Assembly (NCBI RefSeq): GCF_028617075.1
Contig: NZ_JAQKGV010000013.1
Span: 35,636-99,635, forward strand
Source of the DNA: Rubrobacter calidifluminis
GTDB taxonomy: Bacteria > Actinomycetota > Rubrobacteria > Rubrobacterales > Rubrobacteraceae
Direction: 5' to 3'
DNA: 64,000 nt
Position 1 is the first letter of the stretch, and each line of letters opens with the position of its first letter. Under the pieces are notes generated by a model. The model was given only the letters and a program-made list of their open reading frames with translations. It ran no database searches and was not told the origin of the DNA. Both the position numbers and the translations under genes were made by a program. Positions 38,481 to 47,349 of this stretch are shown piece by piece.

Positions 38481-39398
38481 GTGCCGGACGTTCTGGTCGT
38501 CGGCTCGATAAACCAGGACTTCGTGCTCCGGGTCGAGCGCCGGCCGCAACCCGGGGAGACGGTCACTGGCGCCGAGCTCTCCCTGCACGGTGGGGGCAAG
38601 GGTGCCAACCAGGCCGCAGCCGCTGCCCTGCTCGGCGCGCGGGTCGCCTTCCTCGGCCGCGTGGGCGACGACGCCTTCGGGAAGGAGCTCGTCCGGGAGC
38701 TGGGGGAGACCGGGGTTGACACGAGCCTGGTCTCTTCCGCGGAGGGCGTTCACACCGGCACGGCGTTCATAACCGTCACCCCGGACGGGGAGAACGCCAT
38801 CACGGTGGCCCCCGGTGCGAACCGTGCCCTGAGCCCCACCGATGTGGACCTGGCCTGGCGACGTCTCGGCGGGCTCTCGGTCGTCGTCTGCCAGATGGAG
38901 ATACCCCTCGCCTGCGTCGAGCAGGCGGCCCGCCTCGCCCGGAAGAGCGGGGCCAGGTTCGTGCTCAACCTGGCCCCGCCGTCCCGTATCCCGGAAGACC
39001 TGCTGCGCTCGACCGATATCCTCGTCGTCAACGAGCACGAGGTGGCCTTCCTGCTCGGTCGGGAGGTCGAGGGCGTCGGAGGGGCTTCGCGGGCGACCGG
39101 AGAACTCCTCGCCCGCGGTCCCGGCTCCGCGGTGGTGACGCTCGGCGCCTCGGGGGCGGTCGTGGCCGCCCCCGGTGATGTACGCCACGTCCCTGCCCCC
39201 CGGGTGGAGGCGGTGGATACCACCGCGGCCGGCGACGCCTTCGTCGGGGCGCTCGCTGCCCGCTTGGCCGCCGGCGCGGACCTTGCGGGGGCGGTCTCCC
39301 ACGCGGTTGCCGCGGGGGCCATCACCGTCACCCGCGCCGGAGCGAGAAGCTCGCTACCTTCGGCCGCCGAGGTGGGATCGCTCGTTCCCGACGTTTAG
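38481..39398 (+). CDS. rbsK: Ribokinase (PfkB family)
   Basis: A 305-residue sugar kinase. It has the N-terminal VVGSINQDFVLRVERRPQPGET, the substrate-loop GGGKGANQAAAAALLGA (PfkB signature 1), and the C-terminal DTTAAGDAFVGALAARLA containing the anion hole and catalytic Asp. VNEHEV is typical of ribokinases. It phosphorylates ribose or a related sugar using ATP. The GTG start is 6 bp after the lyase stop. No sugar transporter lies next to it. Confidence 0.9.
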   Translation: MPDVLVVGSINQDFVLRVERRPQPGETVTGAELSLHGGGKGANQAAAAALLGARVAFLGRVGDDAFGKELVRELGETGVDTSLVSSAEGVHTGTAFITVTPDGENAITVAPGANRALSPTDVDLAWRRLGGLSVVVCQMEIPLACVEQAARLARKSGARFVLNLAPPSRIPEDLLRSTDILVVNEHEVAFLLGREVEGVGGASRATGELLARGPGSAVVTLGASGAVVAAPGDVRHVPAPRVEAVDTTAAGDAFVGALAARLAAGADLAGAVSHAVAAGAITVTRAGARSSLPSAAEVGSLVPDV

Positions 39399-39401
39399 CA
39401 C

Positions 39402-40649
39402 TCAGCAGGAAGAGTCTTCCGGCTTCGGGTTGGAGAGCCCGAAGAGCGGGCGCAGCCTCGTCCCGAGATAGGTTCCGGCGAGCGCCATCACCAGCCACAA
39501 CCACCCGTGCAGGCTGAAGGAGGCAACCCCACCGAAGTACGCCCCGATGTTGCACCCGTAGGCGATCCTGGCTCCATAGCCCATCAGGATGCCCCCGACG
39601 ATGGCAGCGGCCGCCGCCTTCAATGGAACGCGCCGCTGGATGGCGAAGGTGCCGCCCGCCGCGGCGGCGGCCATCGCCCCGAGTATGATCCCGAAGTCCA
39701 TCACCGAGGTCACGTCGGAGAGGACGGGCGCATGCAGCGCGGCTGCCTTATCTCCGGACCAGTAGCTCCAGGATCCCACGTCGACTCCGACCGCCTGCGC
39801 TGCCTTCGACCCCCACAGGGCGAACGCGCTGGTTATCCCCCAGGGCTTGCCGCTGAGCATAAGGGTCGCGGCGTTGAGCACCGCGAGAGCCAGCGCCCCG
39901 GCCCACAGCGGCCACGTCCCGCGCACGGTGCGGGCCAGGCCGCTTGCGTGCGGTCGCGGAGCATACTTGGGGGACTGCTTCCTGCGTTCGACGGCGCGGC
40001 TTACCACAACAATCGCGGCCACGATGGCGAGCTGGATGACCACCGCACCGGCGTATCCGAAGCGGGTGTCGGCGAGAGAGATGGTCCTCCAGTTGAATGC
40101 CTCCTGGGTCCAGAAGCCCCAGTTCCAGGCCCCGAGCACCGAGCCGACGACGAACCCGAAAAGGGTCAGGACGATCCGGGTCTCACCGCCCCCGACCGTG
40201 TACAGGGAACCCGAGGCACACGCTCCGCCCAGCTGCATCCCGACCCCGAACATGAAAGCCCCGACCGCCACGCTGAGCCCGAGCGGATAGACGTACCCGC
40301 TCGGATGGATCCCGCCGACGCCGATCCCGTAGGCCAGAATCGGGGCGAAGAGCAGGCTCGCCGCCGCGATCATCAGCATGTGTGCCCGCAGGCCCGCTCC
40401 CTGCCCGACCGTCACGAGTTGCCTGAACGCGGATGTGAAGCCGAACCTCGCGTGGTAGAGCGCCACCCCGAGCAGCAGCGCGATCGCATAGAGGGCGAGC
40501 ATCCTCGTCTCACCGACCCGCTCGACGCCGTAACCGAGCGCCGCGGCCACGACCACAGCCCCGGCGAGAACCCCGAAGCGGACCCGCGGTAGCCCCCCGG
40601 CTTCAGGGCTTCCCGGGCCGCCCGAAACTCTCCTTTCGACCTTCTGCAT
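39402..40649 (-). CDS. YeeE/YedE-family thiosulfate-type transporter
   Basis: A 415-residue polytopic membrane protein with two related halves. Each half has the Cys-containing signature of thiosulfate uptake channels (TsuA/YeeE): GVGMQLGGACASGSLY in the first half, and GYGARIAYGCNIGAYFGG in the second. A Cys also ends the protein (EDSSC). It probably imports thiosulfate or a related sulfur species. It faces away from the next genes and is the only transporter in the window with a clear sulfur role, relevant to the rhodanese and sulfate-assimilation genes. Confidence 0.9.
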   Translation of the reverse strand: MQKVERRVSGGPGSPEAGGLPRVRFGVLAGAVVVAAALGYGVERVGETRMLALYAIALLLGVALYHARFGFTSAFRQLVTVGQGAGLRAHMLMIAAASLLFAPILAYGIGVGGIHPSGYVYPLGLSVAVGAFMFGVGMQLGGACASGSLYTVGGGETRIVLTLFGFVVGSVLGAWNWGFWTQEAFNWRTISLADTRFGYAGAVVIQLAIVAAIVVVSRAVERRKQSPKYAPRPHASGLARTVRGTWPLWAGALALAVLNAATLMLSGKPWGITSAFALWGSKAAQAVGVDVGSWSYWSGDKAAALHAPVLSDVTSVMDFGIILGAMAAAAAGGTFAIQRRVPLKAAAAAIVGGILMGYGARIAYGCNIGAYFGGVASFSLHGWLWLVMALAGTYLGTRLRPLFGLSNPKPEDSSC

Positions 40650-40800
40650 CGCTTTTTAAAACCCCCTTCGCCGAAAAACACTACATGATATATCGGGATT
40701 GGACCACGGCATCTTGGTCTGTCAAGCATCCGGGTATCCGGGAGGGGTAGTGAAGGAGAGAAGGTCTTCACACCCCGGCGGGGCGAAGAGGGTGCGGGCT

Positions 40801-41442
40801 TCAGCGGCGCTTTCTGCGGCGCAGGCCGCTCACCCGGGCGTCGTAGCCGCGCACCGCGTCCACGAACGCCCCCGGCCCTTCCGCGGGGGAGGGTGTGGGT
40901 CTCAGGGAGGGGTAGGTTCCCTCGTGGTAGACGAGCGGGCCTTTGCGCACGTCGCCGAGCCGCACCTCCACGACGCGCCCCAGGAAGAGGTCGTGGTCGC
41001 CTCCGGGGTAGACCGCTTCTATCTCGCACTCTATCGCGGCGAGCGCCCCGGCTGCCAGGGGAGCGCCGGTCGATCCGTAACCGCCGCCGAGTGAGTTCAC
41101 GGCCTGAAGCCCACTCGATCTCTCCGGGGAGGCGAACAGCCTCGAGAGGCCCTCCTGGTCGTCGGCCAGGAGGTTCAGGGCGTAGTAGCCCTCCTCCTGC
41201 AGACGGTCGTGGATCCTGGCCTGCCGGTTCACGCTCACCAGCATGAGGGGAGGGTCGAGGGAGACCGAGATCACCGCGTTCGCCGTCATCCCTTCGGCCC
41301 GCTCTCCGCGGCCGGTGGTGAGTACGGTGACGCCCGTGGGGAAGTGGCGCATCGCCTCACGCAGCGAGGAACCCTCCGGGGGAAGGATCTCCCAGAGCGG
41401 GTCTTCTCTCTTCCTGCTTCCAGGATCGTTTCCCTGGGACAA
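40801..41442 (-). CDS. Flavin reductase-family (split-barrel) protein
   Basis: A 213-residue flavin-binding split-barrel protein of the flavin-reductase-like type. It has MRHFPTGVTVLTT, GMTANAVISVSLDPPLMLVSVNRQARIHD and the binding-loop region GGDHDLFLGRVVEV. It reduces free FMN/FAD with NAD(P)H, often to feed a monooxygenase. The C-terminal ~25 residues are extra and basic. The 151-bp region downstream toward the YeeE gene contains two short GC-rich hairpins (40750-40784) that may terminate it. Confidence 0.9.
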   Translation of the reverse strand: MSQGNDPGSRKREDPLWEILPPEGSSLREAMRHFPTGVTVLTTGRGERAEGMTANAVISVSLDPPLMLVSVNRQARIHDRLQEEGYYALNLLADDQEGLSRLFASPERSSGLQAVNSLGGGYGSTGAPLAAGALAAIECEIEAVYPGGDHDLFLGRVVEVRLGDVRKGPLVYHEGTYPSLRPTPSPAEGPGAFVDAVRGYDARVSGLRRRKRR

Positions 41443-41474
41443 TGGCTCTCCGATCTTCGTCTGCTGTTTCGAGG

Positions 41475-42194
41475 CTACCGCGCGCTTCCGTCCTCCGCAA
41501 GAGGAGTTCGCCCGGGGGACTCACCGTACCACCACAGCGCGACCGTCTCCGGGTCCGAGCCGTACCAGCGTCCCAGGCCCACGTGGTGGAAGACGCCATC
41601 GAGCATTATCCTCTCTGAACCGGGCAGGAAGGCGCAGGAGACGGGGATCACTCCGTCCCCGCTGACCCGACCATCGTGGGTCACACGCTCGTAGCGCCGG
41701 CGCGCCCGGAAGGATTTCGAGCCGTCGACCGCGACCCCGACGACGGAGACGTAGTCTATGCCTGCGGTTTTGTGCAGCGCTCCCGGGAAGAGCCGGTTGA
41801 TCTCCGCGATCGTCGCTAGGCCCCTCCTGTCGGCCACCACGTGCGGGCAGCCCAGCGTGACGAGGCGCGACACTCGCCGGTGACCCGAGTAGCGCCTGCC
41901 GCCATAGGGTTGGTCACCTCCGATGTAGACCCTGCAGGCTATGCCCCCGGCCGAGTGGCCGACGAGGGCGACCCTCTCCGCCCCGGTCTCCAGCAAGGCC
42001 CGATCTACCGTCCTGCCGATCGCGAAGACCAGCTGGCCAAAGCCCCGGAACGCTCCCATGATCCAGTCGAGCGGCGTCATCGGTACCACGTAGACCGGGG
42101 CGCCGGAGACCTCCCGGAGCGCACGGGCCAGGGACGTGTACCGCCACGGCCACGACATGAACCCACCTACGACGACTATCGGATCTCTCGACAT
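41475..42194 (-). CDS. Alpha/beta-hydrolase, lipase-like
   Basis: A 239-residue alpha/beta-hydrolase. The nucleophile elbow GHSAGG contains the catalytic Ser, the N-terminal strand VVVGGFM forms the oxyanion region, and the His is likely in FHHVGLG near the C-terminus. It resembles cytoplasmic triacylglycerol-lipase/acyltransferase-type proteins. No signal peptide is seen. The substrate is unknown. Confidence 0.85.
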   Translation of the reverse strand: MSRDPIVVVGGFMSWPWRYTSLARALREVSGAPVYVVPMTPLDWIMGAFRGFGQLVFAIGRTVDRALLETGAERVALVGHSAGGIACRVYIGGDQPYGGRRYSGHRRVSRLVTLGCPHVVADRRGLATIAEINRLFPGALHKTAGIDYVSVVGVAVDGSKSFRARRRYERVTHDGRVSGDGVIPVSCAFLPGSERIMLDGVFHHVGLGRWYGSDPETVALWWYGESPGRTPLAEDGSAR

Positions 42195-42230
42195 ACCCTG
42201 TTGAGTATATACGCTCAGACGGTTGACTCT

Positions 42231-42848
42231 CTAGACGCGCAGCACCGGCCGCAGCCCGTCCAGGACGAACTGCACGGCCAGCGCCGCGAGCAGCACCCCG
42301 AGTATCCGCGAGATCACGTCCGAACCAGTCTCGCCGAACAGGCGCATCACCCTTGGCGCCAGCAGCAGCGATCCGAGTACCAGCAAGAGCACGAACGCGA
42401 GCACGCCGAGAAAGACAGCGGTCTCCACCGGACTGCTACCGCCCGTGTAGAGCAGGACGGTAGTTATCGCTCCCGGCCCGGCGATGAGGGGTATGGCGAG
42501 GGGGAAGACCGAGATATCGCTCTTTACCACCGGGCCTTCCTGGTTCTGGGTTTGGGATGGGTGCCCCAGGGGATGCCCGAAGACCATGTCGAGCGCGGTC
42601 AGGAAAAGAAGGATGCCCCCGGCTATCCTGAAGGCCGGCATACCTATCCCCAGCGCTGCGAGAAGCCCGTCTCCTATGAACGCGAAGACGAAGAGTATGG
42701 CTGCACCCAGGAGGGTGCCCCGCACGGCCGCCTCCCGCTTGTAGCCACTGGGGGAACCCCGGGTGAGGGCGGCGAAGACCGGGGCGAGGCCGAGCGGGTC
42801 GACCACCACCAGCAGCGTCACGAAGGAGTTGAAGATCAGCGCAAGCAT
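42231..42848 (-). CDS. MarC-family integral membrane protein (UPF0056)
   Basis: A 205-residue protein with six predicted helices and the MarC signatures: VVVDPLGLAPVFAALT near the N-terminus and PLAIPLIAGPGAITTVLLY in the middle. The family was once linked to multidrug resistance, but a function is not established. It is transcribed alone, or with the upstream MFS gene. Confidence 0.92.
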   Translation of the reverse strand: MLALIFNSFVTLLVVVDPLGLAPVFAALTRGSPSGYKREAAVRGTLLGAAILFVFAFIGDGLLAALGIGMPAFRIAGGILLFLTALDMVFGHPLGHPSQTQNQEGPVVKSDISVFPLAIPLIAGPGAITTVLLYTGGSSPVETAVFLGVLAFVLLLVLGSLLLAPRVMRLFGETGSDVISRILGVLLAALAVQFVLDGLRPVLRV

Positions 42849-42890
42849 ACCGGGGCGATTATATCCCCGATCCTGCCGCTCTCCAGTGTC

Positions 42891-44165
42891 TCAGGAGACC
42901 CTGCCCGCCTCGCCCTTGCCGAAGCGTACCCCGCGTGCCTCGCCGCCGAGCGCCGTCACCACCGCCACCCCGATTAGGACGGGAATCGTGACCGCCAGGA
43001 GACCGAGCGCGTAGTTGCCCCCTGTGCTGCTGGCGATCGCCGATTGCAGCGGCAGGTTGAGCGCGGCCAGGAGGTTCCCGAGCTGGTAGGTGACGCCAGG
43101 GAAGAAACCCCGGATCTCGTCGTAGGACATCTCGGTGAGGTGCGCCGGGATCACGCCCCAGGCCCCCTGCACCACGAACTGCATCAGGAAGGCCCCAGCC
43201 GCGAGGAACCCGGGCGAGGAGGAGAGAGCGAAGAGGGGTACTATCGGAATTCCGACGAGCGCCGAGGCGATGATCGCCCGCCTCCTGCCGATGCGCTCGG
43301 AGAGCGAGCCCACCACGATGCCGCCGATTATCGCTCCGACGTTGTAGATGACGGCGACGAGTACGGCCATATCGGAAGAGAACCCGTGTTGCTCCTCGAG
43401 GAAGGTGGGGTAGATGTCCTGGGTGCCGTGGCTCATGAAGTTGAAGAAGCCCATCAGGATTACCAGGTAGACGAACCGCCGAAGCACCGTCCGGTTGAAC
43501 ACCACCTCGCTGAGGCTGGTTCTGGTCTGGCGCATCCTCTCCTGGGTCTGCTCCCAGGCTTCGGACTCTCCCACCCGCGCACGGATGAACAGGACCAGCA
43601 GCGCCGGGAGTGCCCCGATGAAGAACAGCCAGTGCCAGCTCAGCCCCAGCAGCTGGGTCACCAGATAGAACATCAGAGCGGCGAGCAGGTACCCGAAGGC
43701 GTAGCCCTCCTGCAGCACGCCCGAGAAGAACCCCCGCTTCTCGGGCGGTATCTTCTCCAACGCGAGCGAGGCTCCGATGCCCCATTCTCCACCCATACCG
43801 ATGCCGTAGAGGGTCCTCAGGACCAGAAGCATCGTCAGGGAATTGGAGAACCCCGTGAGGAACTCGACGATGGTGTAGAAGAGTACGTCCGCCATCAGAG
43901 GGAGGCGTCTGCCGAACCTGTCGGCGAGCAGCCCGAAGAAAAGAGCCCCGAAGGGCCGGGCGACGAGCGTGAGCGTCGTGGCGAACGCCACCTGCGTGAC
44001 GCTGGCCCCGAAGGAGCTCGCAACCTCGGAGAGCACGAAGATGAGCAGGAAGTAATCGAACGCATCCATGGTCCAGCCGAGAAAGGCTGCTATGAACGCG
44101 TTGCGCTGGTCCGTGGTGAGCCCTCTAGCCTGTGAGAACAAACCGTGCCTCGGAACGGATGCCAT
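42891..44165 (-). CDS. MFS transporter, sialate/lactate-type (SHS family)
   Basis: A 424-residue MFS carrier with 12 helices. TMDAFDYFLLIFVLSEVA in helix 1 and GLLADRFGRRLPLM in loop 2-3 match the sialate:H+ symporter / Jen1 lactate permease group. RTLYGIGMGGEWGIGASLALE in helix 4 is typical of this family. It probably imports a carboxylate with protons. The substrate is not fixed by sequence. Confidence 0.9.
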   Translation of the reverse strand: MASVPRHGLFSQARGLTTDQRNAFIAAFLGWTMDAFDYFLLIFVLSEVASSFGASVTQVAFATTLTLVARPFGALFFGLLADRFGRRLPLMADVLFYTIVEFLTGFSNSLTMLLVLRTLYGIGMGGEWGIGASLALEKIPPEKRGFFSGVLQEGYAFGYLLAALMFYLVTQLLGLSWHWLFFIGALPALLVLFIRARVGESEAWEQTQERMRQTRTSLSEVVFNRTVLRRFVYLVILMGFFNFMSHGTQDIYPTFLEEQHGFSSDMAVLVAVIYNVGAIIGGIVVGSLSERIGRRRAIIASALVGIPIVPLFALSSSPGFLAAGAFLMQFVVQGAWGVIPAHLTEMSYDEIRGFFPGVTYQLGNLLAALNLPLQSAIASSTGGNYALGLLAVTIPVLIGVAVVTALGGEARGVRFGKGEAGRVS

Positions 44166-44265
44166 CGGAAACTACCCTCCCTGGAAAAGCTGGCCCGCGA
44201 AAAACCTCTCCCTGCAAGGAAATCCCCGGGGAATACGAGAACTATATTCCTCTACGGACGGGTGG

Positions 44266-44820
44266 TCAACGCCCGGCCCCCTCGCTCACCCCCGCCTCTT
44301 CGGGCCACCGCCCGAAGTGTTCCACGTAGCGGTACAGACGGTCGAGCGGCAGGAGCGGGATGTCGTACCTCCGTGCGAGCCTCTCTATCCAGGCGGCCCG
44401 CCTCCCCGCCGGATCGTACCTTTCGGGGTGGCCGAGCTTGCCGAGCGCGAGGGGCTTCGCGTACTGTGCCCTCCAGTAGTGTCTGCCGTGGTAGACGCGT
44501 CCCCACCCCAGATACACGCAGAAGTAGGTGTCCCTGAACCTCTCCCCGATCTCGTTGTAGGCGTAGATGCCGCACACGCACTCGCGCGCCGGTGAGGTGT
44601 GGGGCGTGAGGAGCACCGCCGCCTCTTCGGGGACGAGCGCCGGCATGAGCGGGCGCAGGGCGCTCAGGAGCCTCTCCAGCGGGTATGGGCGGCAGGTGGC
44701 CACCGCCGCCTCGCCGGGGGCTATCGCACCCTGACCACGCCCGAGCCTCAACTCCGGCTCGGCGTGGGACCGCGGGACCCCGACGTGTCGGACGCCGAGG
44801 ACGGGTATCCTGGAGGTCAT
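44266..44820 (-). CDS. Conserved hypothetical protein with ECVCGIYA motif
   Basis: A 184-residue soluble protein. The central region has ECVCGIYAYNEIGE, VYLGWGRVYHGRHYWRAQYAKPLALGKL and a C-terminal helical part (AAWIERLARRYDIPLLPLDRLYRYV). I recognise the CGIYA ... GRVV.H..GYRAEYA.P pattern as a family of unknown function common in Actinobacteria. Two Cys two residues apart could bind metal. It is translated 13 bp after a tiny acidic ORF. Confidence 0.75.
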   Translation of the reverse strand: MTSRIPVLGVRHVGVPRSHAEPELRLGRGQGAIAPGEAAVATCRPYPLERLLSALRPLMPALVPEEAAVLLTPHTSPARECVCGIYAYNEIGERFRDTYFCVYLGWGRVYHGRHYWRAQYAKPLALGKLGHPERYDPAGRRAAWIERLARRYDIPLLPLDRLYRYVEHFGRWPEEAGVSEGAGR

Positions 44821-44833
44821 CGCCGGGTTCGCC

Positions 44834-44953
44834 TCAGGAGGCGTCCTTCTGCGGTTCCTCCTCGGGCTGTTGCTCCGGCTCGGGGAGCAGGATGGTCCCC
44901 GGCTCCTCCTCCGGCTCTATGTTTTCCTCGCGTTCTCGCTCCTTCTGCTTCAT
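44834..44953 (-). CDS. 39-residue acidic peptide ORF
   Basis: A short reading frame, ATG 44953 to TGA 44834, preceded by GGAAAGGAAAG. It encodes a Glu/Pro/Gln-rich peptide (MKQKERERE then repeated PEEEP and PEQQPEEEP-like units). It sits 13 bp ahead of the ECVCGIYA gene and could be a small acidic protein or leader peptide. Support is the ribosome site, the sensible spacing and the acidic composition; no homologue is known to me. Confidence 0.45.
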   Translation of the reverse strand: MKQKEREREENIEPEEEPGTILLPEPEQQPEEEPQKDAS

Positions 44954-44980
44954 CTTTCCTTCCTTTCCGCCTCCTCCACT

Positions 44981-45721
44981 TCAGGATAACGCCGCCGGGC
45001 TCCACGTGCCGACCAGCGAGCGTGCCCGGTGCGCGAGCTCCTCTTCGAGGGGGGACCGCAGCGCGCCGTAGCGCCGTTCGACCTCCCGCACGAGGGCCCG
45101 GCTCACCTCCGCGGCGCCCACGGGGAGATCTCCGATGCTTCCCGGCCTGAAGGGGAGGCCGAGCGCCCCGTAGAAGGCTTCCAGGACCGGGACGAGCTCC
45201 CGCGTGCGCTCGACCAGGATCAGCGCCTCCACCCGCGCGGCGTGCCGGGTCACCCTCTGGGCCAGACCCGCGACCTTCTTGCCGCCCGGGTCCCCTACCC
45301 TGACGGAGTATTCGCCGGGGCAGAACGCCCCCTCGACCTCACCGGTCTCCGCCGCGATCCCGAGGCGACGCAGCGCGCCGACGATGAGGGAGGAGAGCTC
45401 CGCGTAGCGTTCGTAGAGCCCGCTGCGCAGGTCTTCCACGGCGTACGTGATCGAGAAGGAGAGCGTCCCCTCGTTCGCGGCGACGGCCCCGCCCCCGGAG
45501 TTGCGCACGAGCGTGGGGAACCCCAGAGCCGATGCGGTCTTGACGGCCGCGGCGAAACCTTCCCTGCGGGCCTCGGGACGGGTGGCGGCGACGAAGGGAC
45601 CGGAGGACCAGAGGAGGGCCGTCGGAGGGCGTCTTCCTGCGCCCACATCTTCGAGGATTGCCTGCTGCAGCCCAAACCCTTCTTCCGGGGTTTCGAGCCG
45701 ACCGGCGGCGATGATCTCCAT
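44981..45721 (-). CDS. lplA: Lipoate-protein ligase A family protein
   Basis: A 246-residue LplA/BirA-fold ligase. The motif VRNSGGGAVAANEGTLSFSITY corresponds to the RRxSGGGAVxHxxGxLN signature, and GKKVAGLAQRV to the lipoate-binding Lys loop. RRNSGG is VRNSGG here and the signature His is Ala/Asn, so it may be an octanoyl/lipoyl amidotransferase (LipM/LipL-like) rather than a canonical ligase. The C-terminal extension is Arg/Glu-rich. It diverges from cofD with a 108-bp gap. Confidence 0.85.
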   Translation of the reverse strand: MEIIAAGRLETPEEGFGLQQAILEDVGAGRRPPTALLWSSGPFVAATRPEARREGFAAAVKTASALGFPTLVRNSGGGAVAANEGTLSFSITYAVEDLRSGLYERYAELSSLIVGALRRLGIAAETGEVEGAFCPGEYSVRVGDPGGKKVAGLAQRVTRHAARVEALILVERTRELVPVLEAFYGALGLPFRPGSIGDLPVGAAEVSRALVREVERRYGALRSPLEEELAHRARSLVGTWSPAALS

Positions 45722-45829
45722 CCTGCTCCTCTCTCCTTCCGGTGCTCCGGCTCTTTGCTGAAGGTTGCGTTCTCCTCCGGTGCTAAGATAGCAGCCTGTG
45801 ACGATGCGGAGGATCACAGCGGAGCCGTC

Positions 45830-46768
45830 GTGAAGGTCGTGGCGCTCGCAGGGGGGGTCGGCGGGGCGAAGCTCGCCTCGGGCTTGCAGGCGGTTCTCAC
45901 CCCGGGAGAGCTCACCGTCGTGGTCAACACCGCCGACGACTTCTGGCTGTGGGGCCTTCGCATCTGCCCGGACCTCGACACCGTGATGTACACCCTCGCC
46001 GGGATCGCCAACCCCGAAACCGGCTGGGGCGTGATGGACGATACGTTCTTTGCGCTGGGCATGCTCTCCCGGTACGGGGAGGACGCCTGGTTCAGGGTCG
46101 GTGATAGAGACCTCGCGACCCACGTGCTGCGCACGAGCCTGCTGCGCGAAGGGGAGAGGCTCACGCAGGTGACCGCCCGCCTCGCTGCCGCGCTCGGCGT
46201 GCCCGGCCGGATCCTGCCGATGTGCGACGAGCCGGTCTCGACGCTGCTCTACACGCCCGCCGGGAAGCTCGAGTTCCAGGAGTACTTCGTCCGACGCGCC
46301 CAAAAGGACGAGGTGCTCGGGGTGGAGCTGCGCGGCATCGGGGAGGCCCGGGCGAGCCGGGAGGTGGAGGATGCAATCTCGGCGGCGGACGCTGTCGTGA
46401 TATGCCCTTCCAACCCGGTGGTGAGCATCGGGCCCATCCTTTCCGTACCAGGTATGCGTCGGGCCCTCGCGGAGAGCGGTGCGCCGAAGGCGGCCGTGAG
46501 CCCGCTCGTCGGGGGCCGGGCGCTCAAGGGGCCCGCCGACAGGATGATGTCCTCGCTGGGCAGGGAGGCCTCGGCCCTCGGCGTCGCGCGGGAGTACGAG
46601 GGGGTGGTGGGGGGGATGGTGGTAGACCGGGCCGACGAGAGGGAGCGGGCCGGTATAGAAGATCTCGGGATGGAGGTTCTCGTCACGGATGCCGTGATGC
46701 GCTCGGAGGAGGACCGCGCGAGGCTTGCCGGGGAGGTGCTCGACTTCTGCGGGAGTTTGGGCGCGTGA
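45830..46768 (+). CDS. fbiA: 2-phospho-L-lactate/PEP transferase CofD (FbiA)
   Basis: A 312-residue CofD-family transferase. It has the N-terminal VVALAGGVGGAKLASGL (nucleotide loop), VVVNTADDFWLWGLRICPDLDTVMYTLAG, and later AVVICPSNPVVSIGPILSVPG and VSPLVGGRALKGPADRMM. It joins the GDP-activated phosphoenol- or lactyl-group to the Fo deazaflavin, making (dehydro-)F420-0. The GTG start at 45830 is set by the conserved KVVALAGG beginning. It is first of three consecutive F420 genes; its TGA overlaps the ATG of cofC by one base. Confidence 0.95.
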   Translation: MKVVALAGGVGGAKLASGLQAVLTPGELTVVVNTADDFWLWGLRICPDLDTVMYTLAGIANPETGWGVMDDTFFALGMLSRYGEDAWFRVGDRDLATHVLRTSLLREGERLTQVTARLAAALGVPGRILPMCDEPVSTLLYTPAGKLEFQEYFVRRAQKDEVLGVELRGIGEARASREVEDAISAADAVVICPSNPVVSIGPILSVPGMRRALAESGAPKAAVSPLVGGRALKGPADRMMSSLGREASALGVAREYEGVVGGMVVDRADERERAGIEDLGMEVLVTDAVMRSEEDRARLAGEVLDFCGSLGA

Positions 46769-47349
46769 TGCGGCCCTTCGCCGCGGTACCCGTCAAGGAT
46801 CTTCGCGAAACGAAGAGCCGGCTCGGTGGCGTGTTGCCGGCGGAGAAGCGTGCCGCCCTGACGCTGAGGACTCTGCGGCGGGTTCTCGGCGCCCTGCGAG
46901 GGGCTGAGATCGGGTCGGTCTGCGTCGTGAGCCCGGACGAGGGGGTGCTCGGGGTCGCAGGGGAAGAGGGTGCCCACCCCCTGCACCAGAGGAGCGCGGG
47001 CCTGAACCCGGCGCTCGAGGAGGCGCGGGCGTGGGCGCTCTCCGGGGACGCCGGTTCCCTGCTCGTGCTCCCCTCCGATCTCCCCCTGTTGCAGCCGGAC
47101 GATGTCGGGGTTTTGCTCCGATCCGCCGGGAGGGCTCCGGTCGTGATCGCCCCGGACCGCGCGCGCACCGGCACCAACGCACTGTTGCTCCGCCCTCCGG
47201 ATGCCATGCCGTTCGCGTTCGGGGAGGGGAGCTTCGCCCGGCATATTCGTCTCGCGCGGGGGAGGGGGCTTGCCGTAGAGGTCTGCGAGCGCCCGAACCT
47301 CTCCTTCGACCTCGACACCGCGGCGGATCTGGAGCGGCTGGTCTCTTGA
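46768..47349 (+). CDS. fbiD: Phosphoenolpyruvate/2-phospholactate guanylyltransferase CofC (FbiD)
   Basis: A 193-residue nucleotidyltransferase. It has the N-terminal AAVPVKDLRETKSRLGGVLPAEKRAAL, VLPSDLPLLQPDDV (metal-binding Asp pair), DRARTGTNALLLRP and the C-terminal FDLDTAADLERL, all marks of the CofC family. It makes the GDP-activated C3 unit used by CofD; in actinobacteria the substrate is phosphoenolpyruvate, giving dehydro-F420. Its stop overlaps the TTG start of cofE. Confidence 0.94.
   Translation: MRPFAAVPVKDLRETKSRLGGVLPAEKRAALTLRTLRRVLGALRGAEIGSVCVVSPDEGVLGVAGEEGAHPLHQRSAGLNPALEEARAWALSGDAGSLLVLPSDLPLLQPDDVGVLLRSAGRAPVVIAPDRARTGTNALLLRPPDAMPFAFGEGSFARHIRLARGRGLAVEVCERPNLSFDLDTAADLERLVS

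Noticed and set aside
40685..40700. TATATCGGGAT upstream of the YeeE gene as a third copy of the sulfur element
   Set aside because: Only about 8 bases match one end of the 18-bp element, and the palindrome is absent.
44817..45005. 62-residue minus-strand ORF
   Set aside because: Arg/Gly-rich with no ribosome site. The overlapping frame 44834-44953 has a good site and a sensible acidic product.
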